From Massilia sp. BJB1822 (GTDB lineage Bacteria; Pseudomonadota; Gammaproteobacteria; Burkholderiales; Burkholderiaceae_D): 64,000 bases of DNA. Positions 1 through 6,981 of this stretch are shown one piece after another (position 1 is the stretch's first letter; every line of letters starts with the position of its first letter). The notes beneath the pieces are model-generated. The model ran no database searches, was not told the DNA's origin, and was given only the letters and a program-made list of their open reading frames with translations. The stretch spans positions 1-64,000 of the forward strand of contig NZ_JABWEB010000006.1 in the NCBI RefSeq assembly GCF_013369485.1, read 5' to 3'. The translations under genes were made by a program, and so were the position numbers.

Positions 1-127
1 GGGGGGGGCCGCGGCCGCCATCACCGCCGTTCCCGAACCGACCACCTGGGCCATGTTACTGGCCGGCCTCTGCTGCATGGGCCTGGTCTTGAAGCGCCAA
101 CCCGCGCGCGTCAAGAAAAAAGCATAG
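1..127 (+). CDS. C-terminal end of a PEP-CTERM sorting-domain protein (partial)
   Basis: Only the last ~41 codons are inside the window, in the frame ending at the TAG at 125-127. The tail reads VPEPTTWAMLLAGL, then a hydrophobic stretch, then a basic end (KRQPARVKKKA). This is the three-part PEP-CTERM signal: a Pro-Glu-Pro box, a transmembrane helix and an Arg/Lys cluster. In this family the exosortase/archaeosortase system (EpsH/XrtA) recognises the signal, and substrates are usually exported surface or biofilm-matrix proteins. The function of the missing N-terminal part cannot be judged. The window begins with a run of eight G, which reads as Gly codons here. A rho-independent terminator follows the stop. 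Confidence 0.85.
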   Translation, partial: GGAAAAITAVPEPTTWAMLLAGLCCMGLVLKRQPARVKKKA

Positions 128-152
128 CAACAACAATAAACAGCCGTACGCT

Positions 153-182
153 AGCCCGGATCAGTTCATCCGGGCTTTTTTT
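153..182 (+). terminator. Rho-independent terminator after the PEP-CTERM gene
   Basis: A perfect 9-bp stem (153-161 AGCCCGGAT with 168-176 ATCCGGGCT) has a 6-nt loop and is followed directly by a run of T. Confidence 0.85.
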
Positions 183-204
183 CGCCCCAAAGTTTGCGCC
201 AAAT

Positions 205-308
205 CAAACAATGTCCACCCTGGTGTCAGGCACGGGAGGTGGACATTGTTTGCGCGAGATCAAAGAATGTCCACCTCTGGTGCCTGACACCAGGGTGGGA
301 CATTGTTT
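205..308. repeat. Tandem pair of GGTGCCTGACACC-type palindromic repeats
   Basis: Two copies lie side by side. Copy one has perfect 15-bp arms (205-219 CAAACAATGTCCACC and 238-252 GGTGGACATTGTTTG) around TGGTGTCAGGCAC. Copy two (261-308) has nearly the same arms, one with a mismatch, around GGTGCCTGACACC. The flank leading into the lpxO stop codon (317-319) matches the flank of the copy at 10954-11028. Related copies lie at 28998-29048, 47252-47296 and 60713-60762. Function unknown; it looks like a REP/BIME-type intergenic element. Confidence 0.8.
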
Positions 309-316
309 GCGGCAGA

Positions 317-1216
317 TCAAAGGAAGATGATGAGGGCGGCGATGCCGACGATCAGGCCAAGCTTGGTGAGCTTGTAGACGGTCTTGTTCCAGGCTTTGAA
401 GCGGCGGCGGTATTTGCCGGCATAGAAGGAGACGCGGAACAGCTTGCTGACCAGGCCGACCTGGTCGCCGCTTTCATTGGGCGAGGCGGCGGCCGTCATC
501 AGGGTGCGGCCCAGGAAGCGGTTGACCGCTTGCGCCCAGCCGAAACGCATCGGGCGTTCGACGTCGCAGAACAGGATGATGCGGTCGCTCTCGCTGCCGT
601 TGATAGCCCAGTGGATATAGGTTTCGTCGAACATCACGCCGACGCCGTCGCGCCAGCTGTGGCGCTCGCCATCGACGTCGATGAAGCAGCGGTCATCGTT
701 GGGCGTGACCAGGCCGAGGTGGTAGCGCAGCGAGCCGGCGAAGGGGTCGCGGTGCGGATTGAGCTTGCCGCCCGGGGGCAGCTCGGCAAACATGGCCGCT
801 TTCACGCTCGGGATGCTTTGCAGCAGGGCGAAGGTTTGCGGACACAGTTGTTCGGCCGAGGGGTGGCTAGCGTCGTACCACTTCAGGTAGAAGCGCTTCC
901 AGCCGTTCTTGAAGAAGGAGTTGAAGCCGGCGTCGTCATTCTGCTCGGAAGCCTTGATCTTTTGCAGGCGCAGCAGATTCTCGGCTTCGGCGCGGATCAC
1001 TTGCCAGTTCTGCTGCAGCGGTTCGAGTTCCTTGAAGTCGGCCACCGGCAGCCAGGGCGTGGACGGCACTTTGGAGAACCAGTGCATGAAGATATTGATC
1101 GGCGCCATGAACGACGAGTGGTCGAACAGCTGGCGGCCGAACGGCAGGCGCACCTTGCCGCGGAAGTGGATGTGCAGGACGGAGAGCGCGTAAAAAGCAA
1201 CAATTGCCCATTTCAT
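317..1216 (-). CDS. lpxO: LpxO-type lipid A 2-hydroxylase (aspartyl/asparaginyl beta-hydroxylase family)
   Basis: This is a 299-residue protein, about the usual LpxO length, of the Fe(II)/2-oxoglutarate-dependent aspartyl/asparaginyl beta-hydroxylase fold. A facial-triad HxD is visible at H155/D157 (LNPHRDPF), with the second histidine at H202 (ETYIHWAING) and a likely 2-oxoglutarate-binding Arg near 212. A hydrophobic segment sits at the N-terminus (residues 1-16) and another at the extreme C-terminus (about 281-299), fitting an inner-membrane enzyme. LpxO hydroxylates the 2-position of a lipid A secondary acyl chain. The start is preceded by GAGGTTGC. The stop codon abuts the tandem palindromic repeat. 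Substrate specificity is inferred from the family. Confidence 0.8.
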   Translation of the reverse strand: MKWAIVAFYALSVLHIHFRGKVRLPFGRQLFDHSSFMAPINIFMHWFSKVPSTPWLPVADFKELEPLQQNWQVIRAEAENLLRLQKIKASEQNDDAGFNSFFKNGWKRFYLKWYDASHPSAEQLCPQTFALLQSIPSVKAAMFAELPPGGKLNPHRDPFAGSLRYHLGLVTPNDDRCFIDVDGERHSWRDGVGVMFDETYIHWAINGSESDRIILFCDVERPMRFGWAQAVNRFLGRTLMTAAASPNESGDQVGLVSKLFRVSFYAGKYRRRFKAWNKTVYKLTKLGLIVGIAALIIFL

Positions 1217-1378
1217 GGTGCAACCTCGTTTCGGATTCCAAACCGGGCATTTTATCTCAGCTCGGCCGGGGCGGGGCTGGGGCGCTGTCTCATTGCAAAG
1301 AAAATACTAATAAAATAACAAGTGTGATAGCCTTTCTAGCAGGAAAACACTTTCCATCTTTTAAAGGAGGTTGCTGCG

Positions 1379-2299
1379 ATGCCCCACTCTATCCGCAATT
1401 CCGTTATGGATGCGATAGGCAATACGCCTCTCGTCCGTTTGTCGCGCCTGTTCGGCGAGAGTGCCGAAATCGTGGCCAAACTGGAATACATGAATCCCGG
1501 CGGCAGCATCAAGGACCGCATGGTGCGGCATATGCTCGCGCGCATGCCGGCCGGCCGCCAGCGCGTGGTCGAAAGCTCGTCCGGCAACACCGGCGCGGCG
1601 CTGGCCATGGCCAGCGCCGTGCACGGCCTGCAATGCGATGTGACCGTGCCGGGCAAGACCAGCGTGGAAAAGGTCAAGCGCATCCAGGCTTACGGCGCCC
1701 AGGTGCATGTCTGCGCCGCCGACGTGCCGGAGCAGGACGTGCGCAGCTACTACGCGGTGGCCGAGGCGCTGGCGGCCGAACACGGCGCCCACCATCTGGA
1801 CCAGTACCGCTCCGAGTTGAACCGCCAAGCCCACTACGCCGACACCGCGCCCGAACTGTGGCAGCAGCTCGATGGACAGCTCGACTACTTCATCTGCGGC
1901 ATCGGCTCGGGCGGCACCATCTCCGGCATCGGCCGTTATCTGAAGGAGCGCAACCCGCGCATCACCGTGATCGGGGTCGAGCCGCGCCATTCGGCCTACC
2001 GCAAGCTGGTGACGGACGCGCCGCAAAGCGGCGAGTTCCGCAGCGCCATCGAAGGCGTGGGCAAGGGCGCGCCCTCGCTCGCCTTCGATCCGGCAGCGGT
2101 GGACGATGTGGTGCAGGTGAGCGACGAGGAAGCGCTGGAATACTGCCAGCTGCTGGCGCGCCGCGAAGGCATCCTGGCGGGCGGTTCCAGCGGCTGCGTC
2201 AGCGCCGGCATCGCCCAGTTGCTGCCGCGCCTGGCCGGCGCGCGCGTGGCCACCATCTTCCCCGATTCGGGCGTGTACTACCTGTCCAAGTACTTCTGA
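1379..2299 (+). CDS. PLP-dependent cysteine synthase / cystathionine beta-synthase family enzyme
   Basis: This is a 306-residue fold-type II PLP enzyme. The PLP lysine is K45 in NPGGSIKDR. The substrate/carboxylate loop SSGNTG is at 67-72, the phosphate-binding GSGGT at 176-180, and a GGSSG serine loop lies near the C-terminus. Cysteine synthases of this family make cysteine from O-acetylserine and sulfide; cystathionine beta-synthase homologues use homocysteine. The sequence alone does not settle which reaction applies. The start is set by a very strong Shine-Dalgarno (AAAGGAGG, 1364-1371). It stands alone and converges on the hydrolase gene downstream. Confidence 0.85.
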   Translation: MPHSIRNSVMDAIGNTPLVRLSRLFGESAEIVAKLEYMNPGGSIKDRMVRHMLARMPAGRQRVVESSSGNTGAALAMASAVHGLQCDVTVPGKTSVEKVKRIQAYGAQVHVCAADVPEQDVRSYYAVAEALAAEHGAHHLDQYRSELNRQAHYADTAPELWQQLDGQLDYFICGIGSGGTISGIGRYLKERNPRITVIGVEPRHSAYRKLVTDAPQSGEFRSAIEGVGKGAPSLAFDPAAVDDVVQVSDEEALEYCQLLARREGILAGGSSGCVSAGIAQLLPRLAGARVATIFPDSGVYYLSKYF

Positions 2300-2315
2300 G
2301 GCGCCGCCGCGCCGC

Positions 2316-3275
2316 TCAGGCCAGGTTCCACAGCAGCATGGCCTCGGCGGCCAGCAGCGCGGGCCTTTCCTCCGGCCAGAACAGCTTGCTGCCCGGTAGG
2401 CGGCGCAGGCCGCGTCCATTGCCGAAAGCCTGCTCGAAATAGCGCGCGCTGGCGGCGGTGAAAATATCGTCGGCTTCGCCCCACAGCACGCGCACCGGCA
2501 CCCGGCTGGCCTTCAGTGCGGCACTGATGCCCTGCAGCGAGTTGCGCTCCAGCGCCACGGCATAGGCGTGCATCTGCGCCTTGCGCTGCGGGCTGCTCAC
2601 CAGCGGGCCGAGATAGCACTCCAGCGCCTCGTCGCTGGGATGGGCCGGATCGGCATAGCACATGCCGCCGATGCCTTGCGCGCTGCGCGCCAGCGCCTTG
2701 TCGGCCAGCCAGGGCTGGAACCACTGGTCGGCGAAAGTGCCGGCCTTGGCCAGTTCGATCACCGGCGCCAGCGCGGCGGGCGGACATTCCGGCTCGCTGT
2801 CGCAATTGGTCAGCAGCAGGCTGCGCACGCGCTGCGGGTAGCGCACCATGAAGAGCTGGGCGACGGCGCCGCCGCTGTCGTTGGCGATCAGGTCCACGCT
2901 ATCGATCCGCAGGCGGTCGAGCAGCTCGGCCAGCATCGCCACCTGGTCCTGCGGCGCCATGCCCTGGCCCGGCGCCACCTCGGTATAGCCCAGGCCGAGG
3001 AAGTCGGGCGCGACGCAGCGCCGGTAAGGCGCCAGCAGCGGCAGCGCGCCGCGCCACTGGAAGCTGTTCAGCGGGAAGCCATGCAGGAACAGGGCCGCCG
3101 GCCCTGCACCTTGTTCGAGATAGGCAATGCGGCCGAAACGGGTTGGCTGGAAGCGTCGCGCCGCGTGAAAGGCGGCCGCGTCCAGCGGGGCGGTGGGTGC
3201 CGCCGATGCCATGCCGCCCAGGGCGGCGGCGACGGCCGCGCCGCCGGCCAATGTCAGGAAATGTCTGCGCTCCAT
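2316..3275 (-). CDS. Exported alpha/beta hydrolase with Asp at the nucleophile position
   Basis: A twin-arginine-like leader (MERRHFLTLAGG, ending near ASAA at 23-26) precedes an alpha/beta hydrolase domain. The oxyanion-region HGFP is at 65-68. The nucleophile elbow reads ANDSGG, with Asp (D133) where serine hydrolases have Ser. Asp nucleophiles are known in haloalkane dehalogenases, haloacetate dehalogenases and epoxide hydrolases of this superfamily. At the C-terminus, where a catalytic His is expected (PGxxHF), the sequence reads PGSKLFW, so the His is missing or displaced. The start at 3275 was preferred over an upstream in-frame codon because it has AAGGAG and starts at the Tat leader. 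It is divergent from the XRE/MmyB regulator, 111 bp away. Substrate unknown. Confidence 0.75.
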   Translation of the reverse strand: MERRHFLTLAGGAAVAAALGGMASAAPTAPLDAAAFHAARRFQPTRFGRIAYLEQGAGPAALFLHGFPLNSFQWRGALPLLAPYRRCVAPDFLGLGYTEVAPGQGMAPQDQVAMLAELLDRLRIDSVDLIANDSGGAVAQLFMVRYPQRVRSLLLTNCDSEPECPPAALAPVIELAKAGTFADQWFQPWLADKALARSAQGIGGMCYADPAHPSDEALECYLGPLVSSPQRKAQMHAYAVALERNSLQGISAALKASRVPVRVLWGEADDIFTAASARYFEQAFGNGRGLRRLPGSKLFWPEERPALLAAEAMLLWNLA

Positions 3276-3386
3276 GCTGTGCTCCTTGTGGGGAAGAGAT
3301 GAACACATTATTGGCGCGCCGGGTTATCCGCTCAATAACCTCGGAGGTCATGGCGGCAAGCACCGGGCCGCGCTAAGATAAGCCGC

Positions 3387-4205
3387 ATGCACACTCATGA
3401 CGCCCCCCTCGCCTCCGCCCGTGTCGGCATCCTGCTGCGCGAATGGCGCGCGGCGCGGCGTCTGAGCCAGCTCGATCTGGCGCTCGATGCCGAACTCTCG
3501 GCTCGCCACCTGAGCTATATCGAAACCGGCAAGGCCCAGCCCAGCCGCGAAGTGCTGGGCCGGCTGGCCCAAGCCCTCGACATGCCGCTGCGCGAACGCA
3601 ATGCCCTGCTGGTGGCGGCCGGCTATGCGCCGCAGTATCCCGAATCGGCGCTCGGCGCGCCGGATATGGCGCGCATCGAGCAAGCCATCGGCCTGATGCT
3701 GCAGCAGCAGGAACCCTATCCCGCCTTCCTCTTGAACCGCTACTGGGACATCGTGGCGGCCAACGATGCCGCCCTGCGCCTGAACCGCTTCCTGCTCGAT
3801 GGGCGCGACAGCCCGCACCGCAATATGCTGCGCCACGTTTTCGATCCGCAGGACTTGCGCGCCGCGCTGGCCAATCAGGCGGAAGTGGCGGGCGATCTGC
3901 TCGGCCATCTGCATGCCCTGGTCGCGTCGTCGCCGGGCGACGCCAAGGCGCGCGCCCTGCTCGACGAGGTGCTGGCCTATCCCGGCGTGCCGCAGCGCTG
4001 GCGCCAGCGCGAACCGGGCGCCGCGCCGGTACCGCTGCTGAGCACCGTCTTCCGCAAGAACGGCCAGGAGCTGCGCTTCTTTTCCACCATCACCACCTTC
4101 GGCACCCCACGCGACGTCACCCTCGACGAGCTGCACATCGAATCCTGCTTCCCGCTTGACGAGGCCACGGCCGCTTTCTGCCAGGCGCTGGCGCGCGCCG
4201 AATAA
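3387..4205 (+). CDS. XRE-family regulator with MmyB-like ligand domain
   Basis: This 272-residue protein has an N-terminal helix-turn-helix (about residues 15-70; RRLSQLDLALDAELSARHLS, then YIETGKAQPSREVL). The C-terminal part (about 95-270) resembles the MmyB-like PAS-type ligand-binding domain: a YWDIVAAN segment is followed by LRHVFDP and a conserved HIESCFP-type end. Such regulators commonly sit divergent from one oxidoreductase or hydrolase gene, and here it is divergent from the exported alpha/beta hydrolase. Control of that gene is an inference from layout. The ligand is unknown. Confidence 0.85.
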   Translation: MHTHDAPLASARVGILLREWRAARRLSQLDLALDAELSARHLSYIETGKAQPSREVLGRLAQALDMPLRERNALLVAAGYAPQYPESALGAPDMARIEQAIGLMLQQQEPYPAFLLNRYWDIVAANDAALRLNRFLLDGRDSPHRNMLRHVFDPQDLRAALANQAEVAGDLLGHLHALVASSPGDAKARALLDEVLAYPGVPQRWRQREPGAAPVPLLSTVFRKNGQELRFFSTITTFGTPRDVTLDELHIESCFPLDEATAAFCQALARAE

Positions 4206-4249
4206 ATGCCGGTTTGCCGCTGGCAGCCGCGTGGATAAAACGGTTTTTA

Positions 4250-4272
4250 TTGCAGTTGCTGCAAATTTGCAA
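4250..4272. promoter_or_regulatory. Overlapping palindromes upstream of the peptide cluster
   Basis: TTGCAG-TTG-CTGCAA (4250-4264) overlaps GCAAATTTGC (4261-4270), giving nested inverted repeats about 180 bp before the first small peptide gene. This could be an operator for the upstream XRE regulator or for an unknown factor. No clear -35/-10 pair could be assigned. The rest of 4206-4450 is AT-rich with no other recognisable feature. Confidence 0.35.
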
Positions 4273-4450
4273 CTAAATCAAATAAAGTCGTTGCGAATAT
4301 ATTTTCACCCATGCGAAATTAATGGCTCCCGAAAAAGGGAGGCATGCGCGGTTAATTGCATAACAATAGTAAATGACCGCCCTGCCGATTAATTAGATGT
4401 ACTTTTGCATTTCTTCGCACCACAACACTATTAATATGAAAGCGATAGTA

Positions 4451-4630
4451 ATGATGAAGACTCTGAAAAAAGCCAGTCTGTGCCTGATGTTTGGTCTGGG
4501 CATAGGCCTGTCCTATTCCGCCGCCGCCCTCCCCAGCACCGCCTGGTGCGAAATGATGGCACCGATTTGCGACGAAAATCCCAAAGCCCACGGCTGCCAA
4601 GCCTATTTCCGCTATTGCCCACAAATGTAA
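4451..4630 (+). CDS. Small secreted tetracysteine peptide, copy 1
   Basis: This peptide of about 59 residues has a Sec signal peptide (basic MKTLKKA, a Gly-rich hydrophobic core, cleavage near AAA-LP) and a mature part of about 33 residues. The mature part has four Cys spaced C-x6-C-x8-C-x6-C (from WCEMM to RYCPQ). It is the first of five such genes in the window that share leader and spacing. The start is uncertain: in-frame ATGs at 4436, 4451 and 4454 all lack a good Shine-Dalgarno. I chose 4451 because the leader then matches the paralogues. No known family recognised. Confidence 0.7.
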   Translation: MMKTLKKASLCLMFGLGIGLSYSAAALPSTAWCEMMAPICDENPKAHGCQAYFRYCPQM

Positions 4631-4648
4631 ATCCAAGGTGAAACTATT

Positions 4649-4834
4649 ATGAAAAGCCTCAAAAAAATGATTTTCATTGCCGCGCTGGGTATGGGTCTGG
4701 GTGTTTCGCTGTCCGCGTCGGCATTGCCGCCGGAAGAAGATTGCCGCGAGGCTTGCTGGGCGTGCAAAGAAGGCGATCAAGCTTCTTGCAAATTCTATCG
4801 TGGCGTTTGCCGCGTCTATGGCCACCTGTGCTAA
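4649..4834 (+). CDS. Small secreted cysteine-rich peptide, copy 2
   Basis: This 61-residue peptide has a clear signal peptide (MKSLKKMIFIAALGMGLGVS, ending SASA-LPP). The mature part is about 35 residues with six Cys. The family's four Cys keep the pattern C-x6-C-x7-C-x6-C; two extra Cys lie in the first loop (REACWAC) and at the C-terminus. AAGGTGA precedes the ATG. It lies 18 nt after copy 1 and 12 nt before copy 3, so the three are probably one transcript. Function unknown; the family is probably periplasmic or extracellular with disulfides. Confidence 0.8.
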   Translation: MKSLKKMIFIAALGMGLGVSLSASALPPEEDCREACWACKEGDQASCKFYRGVCRVYGHLC

Positions 4835-4846
4835 TTGGGAGAACAT

Positions 4847-5017
4847 ATGAAAAAGCTGAAACTGGTTTTGCTGGCCGTAAGCATGGGCCTGGGCATCGGC
4901 ATATCGCAAAGCGCATTCGCCCTGCCTGATCCGGATTGGTGCATGGAACTGGGCAGCGACTGCCGCGACGGCAGCGTGCCGGCCTGCGATCTGTTCCGCG
5001 CCTACTGCCACGGCTAA
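4847..5017 (+). CDS. Small secreted tetracysteine peptide, copy 3
   Basis: This 56-residue peptide starts MKKLKLVLLAVSMGLGIG and is cleaved near AFA-LPD. The mature part (~29 residues) contains four Cys as C-x6-C-x7-C-x6-C (WCMELGSDC, then ACDLFRAYC). I chose the ATG at 4847 over an upstream TTG because GGGAGA precedes it and the leader then matches the other copies. It is the last gene of the three-gene set and is followed by a possible GC-rich terminator. Confidence 0.8.
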   Translation: MKKLKLVLLAVSMGLGIGISQSAFALPDPDWCMELGSDCRDGSVPACDLFRAYCHG

Positions 5018-5043
5018 CACGCCTTCAGCAGGACATCGCTGCG

Positions 5044-5074
5044 CCCCCTGCATTCACACTGCCGGGGGGTTTTT
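5044..5074 (+). terminator. Possible terminator after the three-peptide set
   Basis: CCCCC at 5044-5048 can pair with GGGGG at 5064-5068, followed by a T run (5070-5074). The loop is long (15 nt), so this is tentative. Confidence 0.45.
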
Positions 5075-5157
5075 ATTTGCTGAACCAGCCATCGCTATTC
5101 TTTGTCGGACGATCTACAATACAGCCTGCATTCAATCCACTCAAAGAGGCAGGCAGC

Positions 5158-5763
5158 ATGGCAGGCAGACCAAGGGAATTCGACCGCGACAACGCGCTGA
5201 AGCAGGCGCGCGATGTATTCTGGACGCACGGTTATGAAGGCACGGCCTTGTCCGACCTGGTCGAAGCCCTGGGCATCGCCTCGGCCCGCATCTATGCCGC
5301 CTTCGGCTCCAAGGAGGCCCTGTTCCGCGAAGCGGTCGAACTGTATGAGGCGGAGGAAGGCAGTTTCGCCCAGCGCGCGCTGGCGCAGGAAGACGGCAGT
5401 GCGCGCGAAGCCATCGAGCGCATGCTGAGCGATGCCGCCGAGCTGTATACGCGGCGCGGCAAGCCGAAAGGCTGCATGGTGGTCAGCGCCGCCACCAATT
5501 ACAGCAGCAGCAACGAATCCGTGATGACCTGGCTGGCCGAACACCGGCAGCAGCGCACGGCATCGATCGTGGAGCGCATCCGTCAGGCCGTGGTCAGCGG
5601 CGAACTGCACGCCAATACCGACGCCGAAGCGCTTGGCGATTTTTATGCCGCCCTGCTGCACGGCCTGTCGGTGCAGGCGCGCGACGGCGTGCCGCGCAGT
5701 CGCCTATTGGCCTTGATTCCACCAGCCATGAGTGTGCTGGCCGGAGTAACTTTAATAAAATAA
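5158..5763 (+). CDS. TetR/AcrR-family transcriptional repressor
   Basis: This 201-residue protein has the TetR N-terminal DNA-binding domain (about residues 8-55). The motif GYEGTALSDLVEALGIASAR, followed by IYAAFGSKEALF, is typical. The C-terminal half is the variable ligand-binding helical region (GCMVVSAATN, then helices). The start is at MAGRPREFDRD, preceded by AAAGAGGC; longer in-frame extensions were rejected because they overlap peptide copy 3. It sits between peptide copies 3 and 4. A perfect 7-3-7 palindrome begins 5 bp after its stop, just upstream of copy 4, so repression of that gene is plausible. Ligand unknown. Confidence 0.9.
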   Translation: MAGRPREFDRDNALKQARDVFWTHGYEGTALSDLVEALGIASARIYAAFGSKEALFREAVELYEAEEGSFAQRALAQEDGSAREAIERMLSDAAELYTRRGKPKGCMVVSAATNYSSSNESVMTWLAEHRQQRTASIVERIRQAVVSGELHANTDAEALGDFYAALLHGLSVQARDGVPRSRLLALIPPAMSVLAGVTLIK

Positions 5764-5767
5764 AAAG

Positions 5768-5784
5768 TTTACTAGAATAGTAAA
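5768..5784. promoter_or_regulatory. Perfect palindrome, candidate TetR operator
   Basis: TTTACTA-GAA-TAGTAAA is a perfect 17-bp inverted repeat in an AT-rich stretch between the tetR stop and peptide copy 4. Length and symmetry fit a TetR-family operator. Binding by the adjacent regulator is an inference. Confidence 0.5.
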
Positions 5785-5800
5785 TTATATTGATATGATT

Positions 5801-5824
5801 TTATTCGGCTATTTGGCCGAATAA
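5801..5824. promoter_or_regulatory. Second inverted repeat in the leader of peptide copy 4
   Basis: TTATTCGGC (5801-5809) and GCCGAATAA (5816-5824) form a perfect 9-bp inverted repeat with a 6-nt loop, 27 bp before the ATG at 5851. There is no T run, so it is unlikely to be a terminator. It may be a second operator or an mRNA leader hairpin. Confidence 0.45.
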
Positions 5825-5850
5825 CTAGTAATGAGAAAGTGAGACGAGAA

Positions 5851-6024
5851 ATGAAGAAATTGAAATTGGCCTTGCTGGCCCTGAGCATGGGTTTTGGCTT
5901 TGGCGTATCTTATCCAACCATGGCCGCTCCAGATCCCCAGCTGTGCGCTGACCTGGCTGACGATTGCCATATCATGCGTATTATCTCGGCCTGCAGGGAA
6001 TACAATCGTCTCTGCCGCCATTAA
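5851..6024 (+). CDS. Small secreted tetracysteine peptide, copy 4
   Basis: This 57-residue peptide has a leader nearly identical to copy 3 (MKKLKLALLALSMGFGFGVS, cleavage near TMA-APD). The mature part is about 32 residues with C-x6-C-x8-C-x6-C (LCADLADDC, then ACREYNRLC). The ATG at 5851 is preferred over an upstream GTG because the leader then aligns with the paralogues. It is monocistronic, lies behind the palindromes downstream of tetR, and ends at a strong terminator. Function unknown. Confidence 0.8.
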   Translation: MKKLKLALLALSMGFGFGVSYPTMAAPDPQLCADLADDCHIMRIISACREYNRLCRH

Positions 6025-6047
6025 TCAGGTCTAGTTTCATCCTGACA

Positions 6048-6080
6048 AAAAGGCTCTTCCAAGGAAGAGCCTTTTGCTTT
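6048..6080. terminator. Bidirectional rho-independent terminator
   Basis: A perfect 13-bp stem AAAAGGCTCTTCC (6048-6060) / GGAAGAGCCTTTT (6063-6075) is flanked by A and T runs. It can serve peptide copy 4 on the plus strand and the hydrolase gene ending at 6090 on the minus strand. Confidence 0.9.
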
Positions 6081-6089
6081 TATGCCACT

Positions 6090-6981
6090 TTATTCACCGC
6101 GCAGGAAAGGCAGCAGCTCGGCCAGGAAGTCGAGCGGGCTTTCTTCCGTCACGAAGTGGCCGCAGTCGGGCAGGATGGCGCCGCGCAGATCGGGCGCCAG
6201 CTTCTGCATCGTCAGCAGGGGCGCGTCGCGCGTCGCATGCTCGGCGCCCAGCGCCAGCACCGGCATGGGCAGTGGCGTTTCGGCGCGGCGCAGATTCTGC
6301 TCGATGGTCTGCGGGATCGCGCGGTAGTAGGCGAAGCCGGCACGCAGCGCACCCGGCGCGGCATAGGCTTCTGCATACACCTCAAACGCCACCGCATTGC
6401 GCCGGTAAGACCATTTGTCGAACATGAAGGACAGGTATTCGCGCTCGCGGCCCTGGATCAGCGCTTCCGGCAAATCGCGCACCTGATTGAACATGAAGTG
6501 CCACAAGAAAATGTTGTGCTCGGGCGGCACGAAGATCGAAGGCGCCGGCGCCAGACCGGGAATCACGGCTTCGGTCAGTGCCATGCGCTCCACCGCCTGC
6601 GGATAATCGCTGGCCAGCGCATAGCCTATCCACATGCCGATATCGTGGCCCACCACGGCATAGCGTTCGTGGCCCAGCTGCTGCATCACCTCATGCAGGT
6701 CGGCGGCGGCTGTGCCGGTGTCGTAGCCATCCAGCGGACGGTCGGAGTGGCCGATGCCGCGCGGGTCGACGGCGATGGCGCGGAAGCCCGATGCGGCCAG
6801 CGCGCGCATCACATGGCGCCAGGTGTACCAGGTCTGCGGCCAGCCTGGAATCAGCAGCACCGGCTTGCCTTCGCCGATGCTGACGTGGTGGATGCGGCCA
6901 GCCGCCGTGCGCGCATAGCCGTGGGTGAATTCAGTTGTCATGCCTTGTTCCGTTTTCTGTTGTTGCTGCGGGAGACTCATG
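6090..6981 (-). CDS. Epoxide hydrolase / haloacetate dehalogenase-like alpha/beta hydrolase
   Basis: A cytoplasmic alpha/beta hydrolase of about 296 residues. The oxyanion-region motif is PGWPQTWYTWR (the HGWPQ motif with Pro-Gly in place of His-Gly). The nucleophile is Asp in VVGHDIGMWIG, and the catalytic His is in DCGHFVTEESP. This layout is typical of bacterial epoxide hydrolases and haloacetate dehalogenases; the substrate cannot be read from sequence. Two starts are possible. The ATG at 6981 overlaps the upstream stop as ATGA and suggests translational coupling. The ATG at 6941 (MTTEFTHGYAR) follows AACAAGGC and gives a more usual N-terminus. It is co-transcribed with the epimerase-like gene. 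Confidence 0.8.

Noticed and set aside
194..1318. Long plus-strand frame opposite lpxO
   Set aside because: It mirrors the lpxO reading frame in high-GC DNA, crosses the repeat, and has no recognisable domain or start signal.
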